The notes under the pieces were generated by a model, which worked only from the letters and a program-made list of their open reading frames with translations, was not told where the DNA came from and did no database searches. Both the position numbers and the translations under genes were made by a program. From Thermoanaerobaculia bacterium (GTDB lineage: Bacteria > Acidobacteriota > Thermoanaerobaculia > Multivoradales > JAHEKO01), in the NCBI GenBank assembly GCA_947259195.1, contig CAMYLC010000187.1, positions 1 through 35,087 of the forward strand: a stretch of 35,087 bases of DNA. Reading direction: 5' to 3'. Shown here in pieces: positions 15,840 through 23,670 of the stretch. Numbering within the stretch: the first letter of the stretch is position 1; each line of letters begins with the position of its first letter.

Positions 15840-16709
15840 TCAACCGAGTGAGGAGCCGCAATACCGACAGTAGACCGCATCCGAGGCGTGTCCTTCTGCA
15901 CCGCAGTCAGGGCACGCGTCGGTGCGCACCGAGTGCTTGACGGCGCTTGCCAACTCCACCGTCACGATCCCTGTCGGTACCGCGATAATGGCGTAGCCGA
16001 GAAGCATCACTCCTGAGGCCAGGACTTTGCCCGCTATGGTCTGCGGAGCGATGTCTCCGTAACCGACAGTGGTCATGGTGACTATCGTCCAGTAGATGGC
16101 CAGTGGAATGTTTTCGAACCCGTTCTCGGATCCTTCGAGCAGGTACATAAAGGCGCCGATGATCACGACGAGCGTCAGCACCACACCCAGGAAGACCACG
16201 ATCTTGTAACCGCTGGCCCGTAGGGCGGCCTTCAGCATGCGCGCCTCACCTACGAAGTGGGCGAGCTTGAGGACGCGAAAGACCCGCAACAGGCGCAGTG
16301 CCCGGATGACCAGCAGTGACTGGGACCCAGCGATGAAGAAACTCAAGTAGCTCGGCAAGATCGCCAGGAGATCGACGATCCCGAAGAAGCTGATGGCGTA
16401 TTTCCAGGGATGCCTGACTGAGAGCAGCCTGAGGACATACTCAATAGAGAATACGATCGTGAAGATCCACTCGAGGATCCGAAGTTGGGGACCATACTGA
16501 GCGCGAACCTCCGTGACGCTCTCGAGGCAGACCGCGATGATGCTGAGTACTATGGCGACGAGTAGGGCGACATCGAAGACCTTGCCAACCGGAGTCTCGG
16601 CTTCGAAGATGACTTCGTGCAGTTTGGCCCGCCATGCAGGCAGCTGGGAGGATTCCTCGGGCATTGCCCGTTCAGTATCGCACCTCCGTTCTGGACGTCT
16701 GTCAAACAT
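15840..16709 (-). CDS. Voltage-gated potassium channel with C-terminal zinc ribbon
   Basis: 289 residues from ATG 16709, which shares one base with the upstream gene's stop (TGATG); ATG 16664 is an alternative. A six-helix Kv-type layout is visible: S1 near 45-62, S2 near 80-97, S3 near 105-125, an S4 with regularly spaced arginines (RALRLLRVFRVLK, 136-148), S5 near 170-190, the pore with selectivity filter TTVGYGD (213-219) and S6 near 228-250. The ion-transport family fit is clear. Unusually the cytoplasmic tail ends in a four-Cys zinc-ribbon-like motif, Cys266/269 and Cys281/284 (CPDCG...CRYCG), instead of the common RCK or cyclic-nucleotide domain. It is last in a compact minus-strand operon. 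Confidence 0.9.
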   Translation of the reverse strand: MFDRRPERRCDTERAMPEESSQLPAWRAKLHEVIFEAETPVGKVFDVALLVAIVLSIIAVCLESVTEVRAQYGPQLRILEWIFTIVFSIEYVLRLLSVRHPWKYAISFFGIVDLLAILPSYLSFFIAGSQSLLVIRALRLLRVFRVLKLAHFVGEARMLKAALRASGYKIVVFLGVVLTLVVIIGAFMYLLEGSENGFENIPLAIYWTIVTMTTVGYGDIAPQTIAGKVLASGVMLLGYAIIAVPTGIVTVELASAVKHSVRTDACPDCGAEGHASDAVYCRYCGSSLG

Positions 16710-17692
16710 CAGGCAACAACCGAGCTGAGAGTCTCAAGGCTGATCTTCGCACCACTGAGCACGAGAACGGTTCGCCTTCCACGGAAGTGCTCGATCTGTC
16801 GCAAAAAGGCGGCGACCGAGAGAGCCGCGGCGCCCTCGATGAGCAGGTGGTGCTTCTCGAGAACGTGGCGGATGGCCTGTCGAATCTCCTCCTCGCTGAC
16901 GAGAACGAATCGGTCGACATGCTGTTGGCAGATGGGGAACGTGATGGCGTCACCTTCGATCCCACCCGCCGCTCCGTCCGCCAGGGTCGGTTGGGAATCC
17001 AGCTTCAGGAGCTTTCCTGCTTGGATCGAATGGTGCATCACCGCGGAGTTCGTCGGTTGGCAACCGATGATCTCGGTCTCGGGGTGCTCGGCTTTGAATA
17101 CTCCGGCGATGCCGGAGATCAGACCACCTCCCCCTACAGGGGCGACAACGACTTCAACGTCTCCGAGCTGGCGTTCGATCTCCAGAGCGACGGTTCCCTG
17201 GCCGGCGATCACTTGCCGGTCGTTGTACGGAGATATGTAGTAGCGGCTGCTCTCCAGGGCCACCTGTCGCGCTCGAATCTCGGCCTCGACACCGTCGTCG
17301 CCGTGCAGCTGGAGGTTGGCCTCGAGCCGCTCGAGTGCGCCGAGCTTGGCTGCCGAGATCGTCTTCGGAACGTAGATCGTGCCTGGCCATCCGAAAGCGC
17401 GGAGCAGGTAGGCGACGGCGGCTCCATGATTGCCAGTCGAGGCGGTGACGACTCCGTTTGCTCTTTCCCCTGAGCCCAGAGTCAGAAGCCGATTGGCCGC
17501 GCCACGCAGCTTGAAAGAGCCGGTAACCTGAAGGTTCTCCAGCTTGAGGTGCACGTCGCAGTCCGCTAGCTGGCTCAGCCACGGGGAGGGCTCCAGCGGA
17601 GTCTCGCGGATGTGGTGAACGATCCGAGCAGCGGCTTCTCGAGCCTCGTGACGAATCGCCCCGGCCGTCACAGGCTCCTGCTCGATCAACAC
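16709..17692 (-). CDS. Threonine/serine dehydratase-like PLP enzyme
   Basis: 327 residues from GTG 17692, chosen for GGAG five bases before it; an upstream TTG (17749) would add 19 residues and overlap the previous gene. It is a fold-type II PLP enzyme: LKLENLQVTGSFKLRGAANRL with the Schiff-base Lys at about residue 61, TASTGNHGAAVA for the substrate carboxylate, PVGGGGLISG for the PLP phosphate, and LVLSGAK at the end. There is no C-terminal ACT regulatory domain, so it resembles catabolic or EutB-type threonine ammonia-lyases (threonine to 2-oxobutanoate plus ammonia). Serine racemase activity is an alternative. It lies between a VWFA-like gene and a K+ channel. Confidence 0.9.
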   Translation of the reverse strand: MLIEQEPVTAGAIRHEAREAAARIVHHIRETPLEPSPWLSQLADCDVHLKLENLQVTGSFKLRGAANRLLTLGSGERANGVVTASTGNHGAAVAYLLRAFGWPGTIYVPKTISAAKLGALERLEANLQLHGDDGVEAEIRARQVALESSRYYISPYNDRQVIAGQGTVALEIERQLGDVEVVVAPVGGGGLISGIAGVFKAEHPETEIIGCQPTNSAVMHHSIQAGKLLKLDSQPTLADGAAGGIEGDAITFPICQQHVDRFVLVSEEEIRQAIRHVLEKHHLLIEGAAALSVAAFLRQIEHFRGRRTVLVLSGAKISLETLSSVVA

Positions 17693-17732
17693 GGTGGCTC
17701 CGCAGTTGGCAAGGTATGTTCCTAGCTGAGGT

Positions 17733-19046
17733 TCAGTCCTGACCGGCAAACTCGGCCTTGGTGGCTTTCGACGTGAGTGCTATGCGATTCGGCAGGTAAC
17801 TGCCCTTCACCCAAACCGTGTGCTGGCGGTCGAGGCTCTTCCGTAGGTCCGCGACGGCCTGTTCAATACGGCTGAAAGAGGAGATATCGATGGCCTTTCC
17901 CCATGAGGTATCGACCCTGACGGGGCGCCGTCCTTCCGACACGGTGACAGCGGAGGGCCGGCCGGTCCACCAGATCCACAGTGGCACCCGGAGATCTCGC
18001 AAGAAGTCCTGCACCTCGTCCACTTGATAGGCGCTCGTGTCAGTGGCCTCGTGGCCGAGGACCAGAATCACGGCTCTGGGGCGACCACCCGTGGCGGCTT
18101 CGACCCCCGCCACTGCCAAGGCGTCGGTCACCCTCCTGGTCCCCGACTCCTCAGGGGCATTTACCCGCGTGAGCAGCCACGCCAGATCGCCATGCTCCGC
18201 GCTGAAGGGCTGGGAGAGGCTGAATAGCTTCGAACCCTGCTCTCGGCCTGTGGGCTTTCGGGCCTGCGGGAATACAAAGAGGACCTCTTCACCTTCGCGA
18301 AGAGCTGTGCGGCCAGCTGTGGCTCCTCCGGTCACGGTTGCCAGCTGTCGCAAAGAGTCTTTGGCGGTCTCGTCGATAACCATGACGATTCGGGCCGGAG
18401 AGCGTTCTACCCCTACGACCCCCAGCGTTCGACCGTCATTCTCGAACCAGCCTTCCAGCTCCTGAATCGATGGCTGCGAGTCGCGAGACATGTCGACCAC
18501 GAGGCCGGTCAACTCGATCTCCGCACCGAATCCCAGTCGGGTTCCGAAGCTCAATTCCGCCTCGTAGTGCGCCCCGTCCGGGAATCGGAGATCAGCTTCG
18601 AGCACGTGGAGCTTCGCTGGGTCGTATTCAGGCAGGCGAATGATACCGAGCCCGTCGTAGGGCACTTCGCGCCCATCGAAGCGGAGTCGAATCGAGTCGG
18701 CTTGATCGAACTCGATGTGCTTCCAGACCAACCTGGCGCTGTCCGGCCGCTGCGGGTCCTCACCCTCGAGCAGAAAGGCGACCTCAGCCCTGGATCGCGG
18801 CAAGTTGATCCATTGGATGGCCCTGCCCTGCACCTCGCCAGCTTTGTTCAGGGCGAGCGCCTCCAGCTTGTGAGGCACCAGACGGGGTCCCAGATCGCAG
18901 TCGAACGACCAGGGCTGGCCCGACTTGCGGTCGATCTCGACCCCGTCCAATTGCAGGACGACGGCCGCCGGATTCCCCTCTACCAGAAGATCGACCTGCT
19001 TGGGGCCCAGTACCAGGCCGAGGAAGAGAGTCAGAAAAGTGATCAT
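17733..19046 (-). CDS. Exported VWFA-like protein with degenerate metal site
   Basis: 437 residues from ATG 19046, six bases after the stop of the tiny membrane peptide. A short hydrophobic start (MITFLTLFLGLVLGPKQ) is a probable signal. The N-terminal half (VDLLVEGNPAAVVLQLDGVEIDR) is beta-sandwich-like. The VWFA-like half starts at RIVMVIDETAKDSL, where the MIDAS D-x-S-x-S reads D-E-T-A-K, so metal binding is probably lost or altered; FSAEHGDLAWLL and PRAVILVLGHEATDTS follow as later strands. It resembles the acidobacterial VWFA-related family but is more divergent than the other copy in this window. It is upstream of, and nearly contiguous with, the dehydratase gene. Confidence 0.75.
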   Translation of the reverse strand: MITFLTLFLGLVLGPKQVDLLVEGNPAAVVLQLDGVEIDRKSGQPWSFDCDLGPRLVPHKLEALALNKAGEVQGRAIQWINLPRSRAEVAFLLEGEDPQRPDSARLVWKHIEFDQADSIRLRFDGREVPYDGLGIIRLPEYDPAKLHVLEADLRFPDGAHYEAELSFGTRLGFGAEIELTGLVVDMSRDSQPSIQELEGWFENDGRTLGVVGVERSPARIVMVIDETAKDSLRQLATVTGGATAGRTALREGEEVLFVFPQARKPTGREQGSKLFSLSQPFSAEHGDLAWLLTRVNAPEESGTRRVTDALAVAGVEAATGGRPRAVILVLGHEATDTSAYQVDEVQDFLRDLRVPLWIWWTGRPSAVTVSEGRRPVRVDTSWGKAIDISSFSRIEQAVADLRKSLDRQHTVWVKGSYLPNRIALTSKATKAEFAGQD

Positions 19047-19052
19047 GGCTGG

Positions 19053-19148
19053 TCAGCCTCTCTTGATACGGCTGCCAATGGCGATGATCGCGGCGAAGAA
19101 GATGCCGATGACCACGATCAGAATGACCTCTTGGAATCCGACCGGCAA
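19053..19148 (-). CDS. Tiny single-helix membrane peptide (31 residues)
   Basis: Starting at TTG 19148 behind AAGGGGGACC, this frame encodes MPVGFQEVILIVVIGIFFAA followed by IIAIGSRIKRG and ends six bases before the VWFA-like gene. It is one transmembrane helix with a basic tail. The GFxEVxLxxxIG start resembles the membrane helix of TatA/TatB proteins, but there is no amphipathic helix or tail. Good ribosome binding site, position and composition support it; function is unknown. Confidence 0.55.
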   Translation of the reverse strand: MPVGFQEVILIVVIGIFFAAIIAIGSRIKRG

Positions 19149-19184
19149 GTCTGGTCCCCCTTGTGAGTGCCCTCTGGAACGCAA

Positions 19185-19454
19185 TTAGAGGCGGATGAGA
19201 ATCCGCTTGTACCAGGGCACGCCCATGGCCTTGAGCTCTTGCCGCCTGTCGTGAAGAAGCTTCTTGTCCTGCTGGCGTGCCAGCTTCTGCAGAAACGCAC
19301 TGCCTTCGGACTGGTGACAGTCCTTGTATTTCTTGCCACCGCCGCAGGGACAGGGATCATTTCTCCCGATCTTGGCTACGTGGCGCGGGGCAGGTGCGTT
19401 CGAGAAGCCAGGCCACACCACTTTCGAATGGTGCTTGATTCCTCGCCGGGACAT
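19185..19454 (-). CDS. Small SEC-C motif protein
   Basis: 89 residues from ATG 19454 behind a strong AAGGAG site. The centre holds a complete SEC-C zinc-binding motif, [19 protein letters not shown], at about residues 29-47, as found at the C-terminus of SecA and in many stand-alone proteins. The rest is basic and helical ([20 protein letters not shown]). SEC-C domains bind zinc and can contact SecB or ribosomes; the job of stand-alone versions is not settled. A longer in-frame reading upstream lacks coding character, so I use the ATG with the ribosome binding site. Confidence 0.85.
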   Translation of the reverse strand: MSRRGIKHHSKVVWPGFSNAPAPRHVAKIGRNDPCPCGGGKKYKDCHQSEGSAFLQKLARQQDKKLLHDRRQELKAMGVPWYKRILIRL

Positions 19455-19597
19455 AACGAGCTCCTTATCGTGCTCGGCAGCGAAAGTCAGATTCACCGCG
19501 CTAGGACCGGACAATGCTAGCGCATTGCCGGGGTCTCCGGCGCGCCGGAGGACGAATCGAGATTCTACAGGCTGCTTGGGACTCGAAAAGGGCGGGT

Positions 19598-19903
19598 TCA
19601 GTCGCAGCCGGTGCTCAAGCTGCGAGCATAGTCGAGCAGCATCTGTTGCAGGACGGTGGGTGCCTGATCGCTGGCGTCCTCGATCCAGCGCGATGCAACG
19701 CGAACGTTGGCGCCGAAAGGAGCACGACACTCGAATAGGTCGATGCGGCCGTGGGGAAGGCCATTGGGGCTGACGAACAAGGGCAAGCCGAAGTGTTCAG
19801 GGCTCTCGGAGATCCACAGACGACCAGCTTCCTCCTCGCTCGAGTCCTCGCTCACCAGACCTGATTCCAATAGTGCTTGCCTCATCGAGTCATCCTCCGT
19901 CAT
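19598..19903 (-). CDS. Small unknown acidic protein
   Basis: 101 residues from ATG 19903, picked because GGGGAGG lies about 8 bases upstream; an in-frame TTG at 20023 would extend it by 40 residues but its AGGAAG touches the codon. The sequence is acidic near the start ([16 protein letters not shown]) and then has alternating strands ([32 protein letters not shown]) and a final helix. There is no signal peptide, membrane segment or motif I recognise. Confidence 0.6.
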   Translation of the reverse strand: MTEDDSMRQALLESGLVSEDSSEEEAGRLWISESPEHFGLPLFVSPNGLPHGRIDLFECRAPFGANVRVASRWIEDASDQAPTVLQQMLLDYARSLSTGCD

Positions 19904-20084
19904 CGATTCGACCTCCCCAACTGAGAGGTAGGATAGTTGGGCATCACCGGTCGAGTCAGTGATCGTCGGCGCCAATTTGGATGCAGGATGCGCCAGGGCA
20001 CTCAAGGTGTCGGATTCAGTCAACTTCCTGGTTCTCGAAGATTTTGCCGAGCCACTAGGTCAACTCGGTCAGCTACACTCTACG

Positions 20085-20279
20085 CTAGATGCCGTGGGGC
20101 TCATCAATAATGCGGGCTGAGGATGCCTCCTCAGCCATTCGTGCTGCTATCGAGTCGAGGCGTTCTTCGATCTGCCGAAGCTTGAAGAGGATCCAGACAT
20201 CGGGGCTCTTCCGTCTGCCGGGGGCAGAGCTGGCGATGCGACCCCAGCTTGTTTCACGGGATGCGTATGAACGTACCGT
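20085..20279 (-). CDS. Possible short ORF overlapping the phosphoesterase end
   Basis: A 64-residue frame from 20279 overlaps the last 26 bases of the phosphoesterase gene. Its C-terminal half (SPDVWILFKLRQIEERLDSI) looks like a genuine amphipathic helix or coiled coil, and its last codons read through the 28-bp dispersed repeat. It could be a small gene or the remnant of one. The evidence is thin. Confidence 0.25.
   Translation of the reverse strand, partial: TVRSYASRETSWGRIASSAPGRRKSPDVWILFKLRQIEERLDSIAARMAEEASSARIIDEPHGI
20092..20119. repeat. 28-bp dispersed repeat, copy 1
   Basis: CCGTGGGGCTCATCAATAAT followed by GCGGGCTGA is repeated with five differences at 21952-21979. Both copies lie in the same orientation, downstream of minus-strand genes (the phosphoesterase and the M6-like protease). 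The nature of the repeat is unknown; it may be an insertion-element end or a shared 3' regulatory element. Confidence 0.6.
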
Positions 20280-21489
20280 CATCCACGACGCCGTCCCTGA
20301 CCAGGTAGACAGTAACGCCTGACAGTAGTTCCAACCCGGCTGCTTCACTCTTGCTCCGTAGGGCCGCGGCGTTGTGGAACCGAGTCTGAACGCCGGCTGT
20401 CTCGTAGAACAGCGTTTCTCGAATGTGATCATGGCCCGCCAGAGCCAGAGTCAGATCGCGCTGTCTCAAGACCGAGAGGGCCGATTCGGCATTCGACACC
20501 GTATGCCGAAAAGAGGTGAGTCCGTCGACCTCGATCAGAGTCGGGGCTGGCGATTCGTCGGTGTAGCCATGGAGAATGTCGCCAGCCGTGACGAACGGTA
20601 TGTGATTGAAGGCGACGACCGGTGTGCCTTCGGGAATCGCCGCGAGATCCTGCCGCAGCCACTCCAGCTGAGCGTCGACGACGTGCCCGTAGTACCAGAG
20701 GTCAGCGATGTCCACCGTGTCCAGGCCGACGAAGTGTATGCCTCCAGCGTTGAAGGAGTAGTAGGTCGGGCCGAGGAAGTGGCGATACATCGCCTTGCCG
20801 TAGAGCGGATGGTCGGGGCTGACGAGAGAAAGATGTCGCTCGATACCGAAGATCTCGTGATTGCCGGGTACGGTCCACACCGGAACGGAGAAAGCTTCGA
20901 TCTCCCGGAGGAACATCTCGTAGTAGCTCGACGCTTCGGCTTCGTCCACTCGTAGGGCGTCGTGGATCAGGTCTCCGGTGATCAATACGAACGCCGGCTG
21001 CTGGCTGTCGACGATCTCGCGGAGCCGCCGAATCCTCGGCAGAGTCTCGTCGCGCAAATGGACATCTGAAGCGTGAACAAAGCGAAACGCGGAGCCGTTT
21101 CGAGACCTGACCAGAGGGAAGTTCACCGCTGTTGTTCGAGCATCCGATCCCACAGGCCGCCAGAAGGAAGTGGGTGACTGGAATCCATCAGGGGTGACAA
21201 CGAAGACGACGCCTGCGCCAGTATCGGGGAGCGCGTATTCGCCTCCGTCGTTGGTGGTGACGACCGTTATCTGGTTCGAGACGCCGACGCCGGGTAGACC
21301 GGTCTCACCCTCATCTATGGCGCCGTTACCGTTCTCGTCGAGGTAGACCACTCCGGCGATGCCTCCTTGCTGTTCCGCTGCGGCCGAGGGTGCGGGAAGG
21401 AGCAACAGCAGTAGGCCCAGGGCGGCCGGGAGGGATCGATCAGTCCAATGTCTGGACAATCGCCTCGGCGAAGTTTCGAGTCGATACAT
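20254..21489 (-). CDS. Exported calcineurin-like metallophosphoesterase
   Basis: 411 residues from ATG 21489, behind GAGGAGGACC; a start 11 codons upstream lacks this site. A signal peptide (LPAALGLLLLLLPAPSAAAEQ) leads into a small SdrD/Cna-B-like domain (GVVYLDENGNGAIDEGETGL) found at the N-terminus of calcineurin-like proteins. The phosphoesterase motifs are complete: HASDVHLRD (D-x-H), ITGDLIHD (GD), VPGNHEIFG (GNH), FNHIPF (H) and AGHDH (GHxH). It should be a periplasmic or outer-surface di-metal phosphoesterase of unknown substrate. It ends soon after the catalytic core, without the C-terminal domain of longer relatives. A strong hairpin (21533-21556) sits upstream. Confidence 0.9.
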   Translation of the reverse strand: MYRLETSPRRLSRHWTDRSLPAALGLLLLLLPAPSAAAEQQGGIAGVVYLDENGNGAIDEGETGLPGVGVSNQITVVTTNDGGEYALPDTGAGVVFVVTPDGFQSPTSFWRPVGSDARTTAVNFPLVRSRNGSAFRFVHASDVHLRDETLPRIRRLREIVDSQQPAFVLITGDLIHDALRVDEAEASSYYEMFLREIEAFSVPVWTVPGNHEIFGIERHLSLVSPDHPLYGKAMYRHFLGPTYYSFNAGGIHFVGLDTVDIADLWYYGHVVDAQLEWLRQDLAAIPEGTPVVAFNHIPFVTAGDILHGYTDESPAPTLIEVDGLTSFRHTVSNAESALSVLRQRDLTLALAGHDHIRETLFYETAGVQTRFHNAAALRSKSEAAGLELLSGVTVYLVRDGVVDDGTFIRIP

Positions 21490-21532
21490 GGTCCTCCTCC
21501 TCGAAGCAGTCTCTCTCCTCATGGTGCAACAA

Positions 21533-21556
21533 GCCCCCAGCTTTGGGGCTGGGGGC
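21533..21556. terminator. Strong GC hairpin upstream of the phosphoesterase
   Basis: GCCCCCAGC and GCTGGGGGC form a perfect 9-bp stem around a six-base loop (TTTGGG). There is no adjacent T-run on either strand, so its role as an intrinsic terminator is doubtful. It may be a leader structure for the phosphoesterase mRNA, whose start is 44 bases away. Confidence 0.4.
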
Positions 21557-21951
21557 CGGTCAGCGCATCTACTTTTCGTTGGCTCGCGCTAACCAACCCC
21601 TGTGGTGGTAAGTAGCAGGAGGCCAAGCAAAGCGAGAAGCGTCACGAAGCCGACGTCGAAGGTCCTCGGGGCGAGGTCGGGTAGGACAGCGGTCGCGGCT
21701 TCCCGGTTCGGCTTCAACATGTCGGGCGGACTGTAAGCAAGGCGAACAAACGAAGTCAAGCTCTCGAGCGGGACGCAGCCGGGCTGCAGTTCAGGACGTG
21801 AAGGAAAAAGCGAGCGCCGACTGACACAGAAAGGAGAAGAAGCCACCCGGCGCTCTGGACCTCTTATCGAGGTACCCGGGTAGAGTAGTCTCATCCTGGA
21901 GGCCGGAGAATGGTCTCCGGCGCCAAGATGTTTGCCCTCCGCGCCAGGCTT
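21557..21951. other. Gene-poor 395-bp stretch upstream of the phosphoesterase
   Basis: Between the hairpin and the second 28-bp repeat copy I find no convincing gene. A 101-residue minus-strand frame is open (21589-21894), but it has no ribosome binding site or recognisable sequence. The stretch also holds a perfect 8-bp hairpin (21902-21921). Together with the flanking repeats it may be a decayed mobile element or an RNA leader. Confidence 0.4.
21902..21921 (-). terminator. Hairpin downstream of the M6-like protease gene
   Basis: GCCGGAGA-ATGG-TCTCCGGC is a perfect 8-bp stem with a four-base loop, 55 bases past the protease stop on the minus strand. No T-run follows, so it is at best a weak or Rho-assisted terminator or a 3' stabilising stem. 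Confidence 0.35.
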
Positions 21952-21979
21952 CCGTGGGACTCATGAACAATGCGGGCTA
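21952..21979. repeat. 28-bp dispersed repeat, copy 2
   Basis: CCGTGGGACTCATGAACAAT followed by GCGGGCTAG matches copy 1 at 20092-20119 in 23 of 28 positions. It includes the stop codon of the M6-like protease on the minus strand. Confidence 0.6.
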
Positions 21980-23464
21980 GGGCACGCTAGTGGCCCAGGC
22001 GGATGTGCTGCCCGACTCGAATCCGTCGGTGAACAAGCTCGCACCCAGCAGAATGCCCACCTCGAAGCCGGTCGCCGTCTGGCTCTCGACCTCGATGACG
22101 ATCTCGGCAGCGGGATCGACGAACAGCTCGCCAACCCGCCACATCACTCCCTCGGTATCCGCGTAGTTCGCCGGAGGATCGTCCTCATCCACCACCCAGG
22201 CCGGCTCGGAGCGTCCGATCAGAACCTCGTGGATGATCACCATGCGGTCGCCCCCACCGGTGCCGGGAATCTCGGCCTCGTAGTCGCCAACGGCCTCCCT
22301 GACCTCCACCGTGTAGTAGTGACTGCTGCTGCCGCCGATGGGGATCCTGGCCATTCGATAAGTCGAAGTGGTGGCGCTCCCCAACGGATCGAGAGTGATT
22401 CTGAAGAAGCCCTCGCCAGGCACGACAAACATCTCGGCCCCGTCCAACCAGCCGAGTCTGTCCTTGTGGTACGAGTTCACGTGCTTGCCGAGCTTGCCGT
22501 AGACAGGATCGCTCACGGCATAGCCGGTGGCTGAGCTCATGACATCCCAGGGACTGTCATAAGGGTTCGAGTCGCCATCGGAGTTGTTGGCGTGCGGCAG
22601 GCCGAAACCGTGCCCCATCTCGTGGGCGATGACCCCTTCCTGCCTGAAGGCCCAGGGCGGATCCCAGGTGGTGCGCCAGCTTTTGCTGACTCCATCCAGG
22701 GTGGCCCAGCGGCTCCCTCCCCAGGCGCAGCAGTCCAGTCGGTCGTTGAACATCAGATTGATGCCCTCGTAGCCTCCGCTGCTGCCAAGAGAGAAGTCGA
22801 TGAAGGGATCAGCAGCCGCGGTGCAATCCTGGAAGAGCTGGCTCAAGTTCGCCGTTGTGCCGCTGCCTGGCGTGGGAACGTAGTAGGTGTGCGAATTCGG
22901 CAGGTTCTTCCAGTTCAAAGCCGTGCTGCCGACGATATCGATGGCATCGTAGGAGACCTCTCTCCAGTAGTGGTCGAGGCGCCCTGGTGCGTTGTCGTAC
23001 ATGCCCTGGAAGTAGCTCAGGTTCTCGGGTTCGGCCGCGATGTCGGAGAACTTGCACGCCAGGGTCACCCACGGCTTGGAGCCCAGGACTGCTTCTGTTG
23101 CTCCTGACTCGGGCTCGTCGGGTGACGGCAGGACGCGCAGAGAATCGGCGCGACGTTTGCCGAATCCAGGAGTGTCTTCGACGACGATCTTTACGAATCG
23201 CTGGTTGACGGCCAGCAGGCCGCCAGCCTCAGCCAGGGACTCTTGATCGATGACGATCTCGGTGGTCATGCCGCGCGCATCGGTGAGAAAGAACTCGAGA
23301 TGCGAGGCCTCCTTGCTCTCTGGCCCAGGATCCCCCCAGACGACGCTCAGCCACCCGGTCATCGTTGCCGCCGAGACCGGCGCAGCCATCTGCGAAGCCA
23401 GCACCAGAATGAAGACAGCAAGTGCCACCCGAATCGGAGTCGATGTCTGAGGAGTCCTGGACAT
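21977..23464 (-). CDS. Secreted M6-like zinc metalloprotease with FESG C-terminal tag
   Basis: 495 residues from ATG 23464, behind AGGAGGTACTC. A signal peptide (VALAVFILVLASQMAAPVSA) shows export. The catalytic zinc motif is complete: HEMGHGFGLPH, His281, Glu282, His285 and His291, the extended HExxHxxGxxH form of metzincin/immune-inhibitor-A-like (M6) proteases. WDVMS with the Met-turn follows about 17 residues later. The N-terminal 250 residues contain the prodomain-like part and an aromatic-rich region. The C-terminus after residue 380 is beta-rich and ends in LFTDGFESGSTSAWATSVP, nearly the same tail as the DUF1501 protein. It is probably a secreted or surface-attached protease. Confidence 0.87.
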   Translation of the reverse strand: MSRTPQTSTPIRVALAVFILVLASQMAAPVSAATMTGWLSVVWGDPGPESKEASHLEFFLTDARGMTTEIVIDQESLAEAGGLLAVNQRFVKIVVEDTPGFGKRRADSLRVLPSPDEPESGATEAVLGSKPWVTLACKFSDIAAEPENLSYFQGMYDNAPGRLDHYWREVSYDAIDIVGSTALNWKNLPNSHTYYVPTPGSGTTANLSQLFQDCTAAADPFIDFSLGSSGGYEGINLMFNDRLDCCAWGGSRWATLDGVSKSWRTTWDPPWAFRQEGVIAHEMGHGFGLPHANNSDGDSNPYDSPWDVMSSATGYAVSDPVYGKLGKHVNSYHKDRLGWLDGAEMFVVPGEGFFRITLDPLGSATTSTYRMARIPIGGSSSHYYTVEVREAVGDYEAEIPGTGGGDRMVIIHEVLIGRSEPAWVVDEDDPPANYADTEGVMWRVGELFVDPAAEIVIEVESQTATGFEVGILLGASLFTDGFESGSTSAWATSVP

Positions 23465-23670
23465 GAGTACCTCCTGAAAGATCCTTGATCGAAGCAGTCC
23501 TGCCCGGCCAGTCAGGCGCTACATGACCTCGATCCAGAATAGCCGGGAGGGGCCGATGCCACTGTGACAGGTTCCACCATCGTCAGGGTGAGTGGCCGGC
23601 CCTGTGCCGAAGGGTGGTTCCCACGGCCGGCTCCTGTTGGTATTGTCGTTTCTCTCTTGGAGACATGGAT

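Noticed and set aside
16634..17473. 279-residue open frame on the plus strand
   Set aside because: It is antisense to the K+ channel N-terminus and the dehydratase, both with clear catalytic or pore motifs.
21589..21894. 101-residue minus-strand frame with a hydrophobic C-terminus
   Set aside because: No ribosome binding site, no recognisable family, and an odd composition; the hydrophobic end may arise by chance. Mentioned only as an open frame in a gene-poor stretch.
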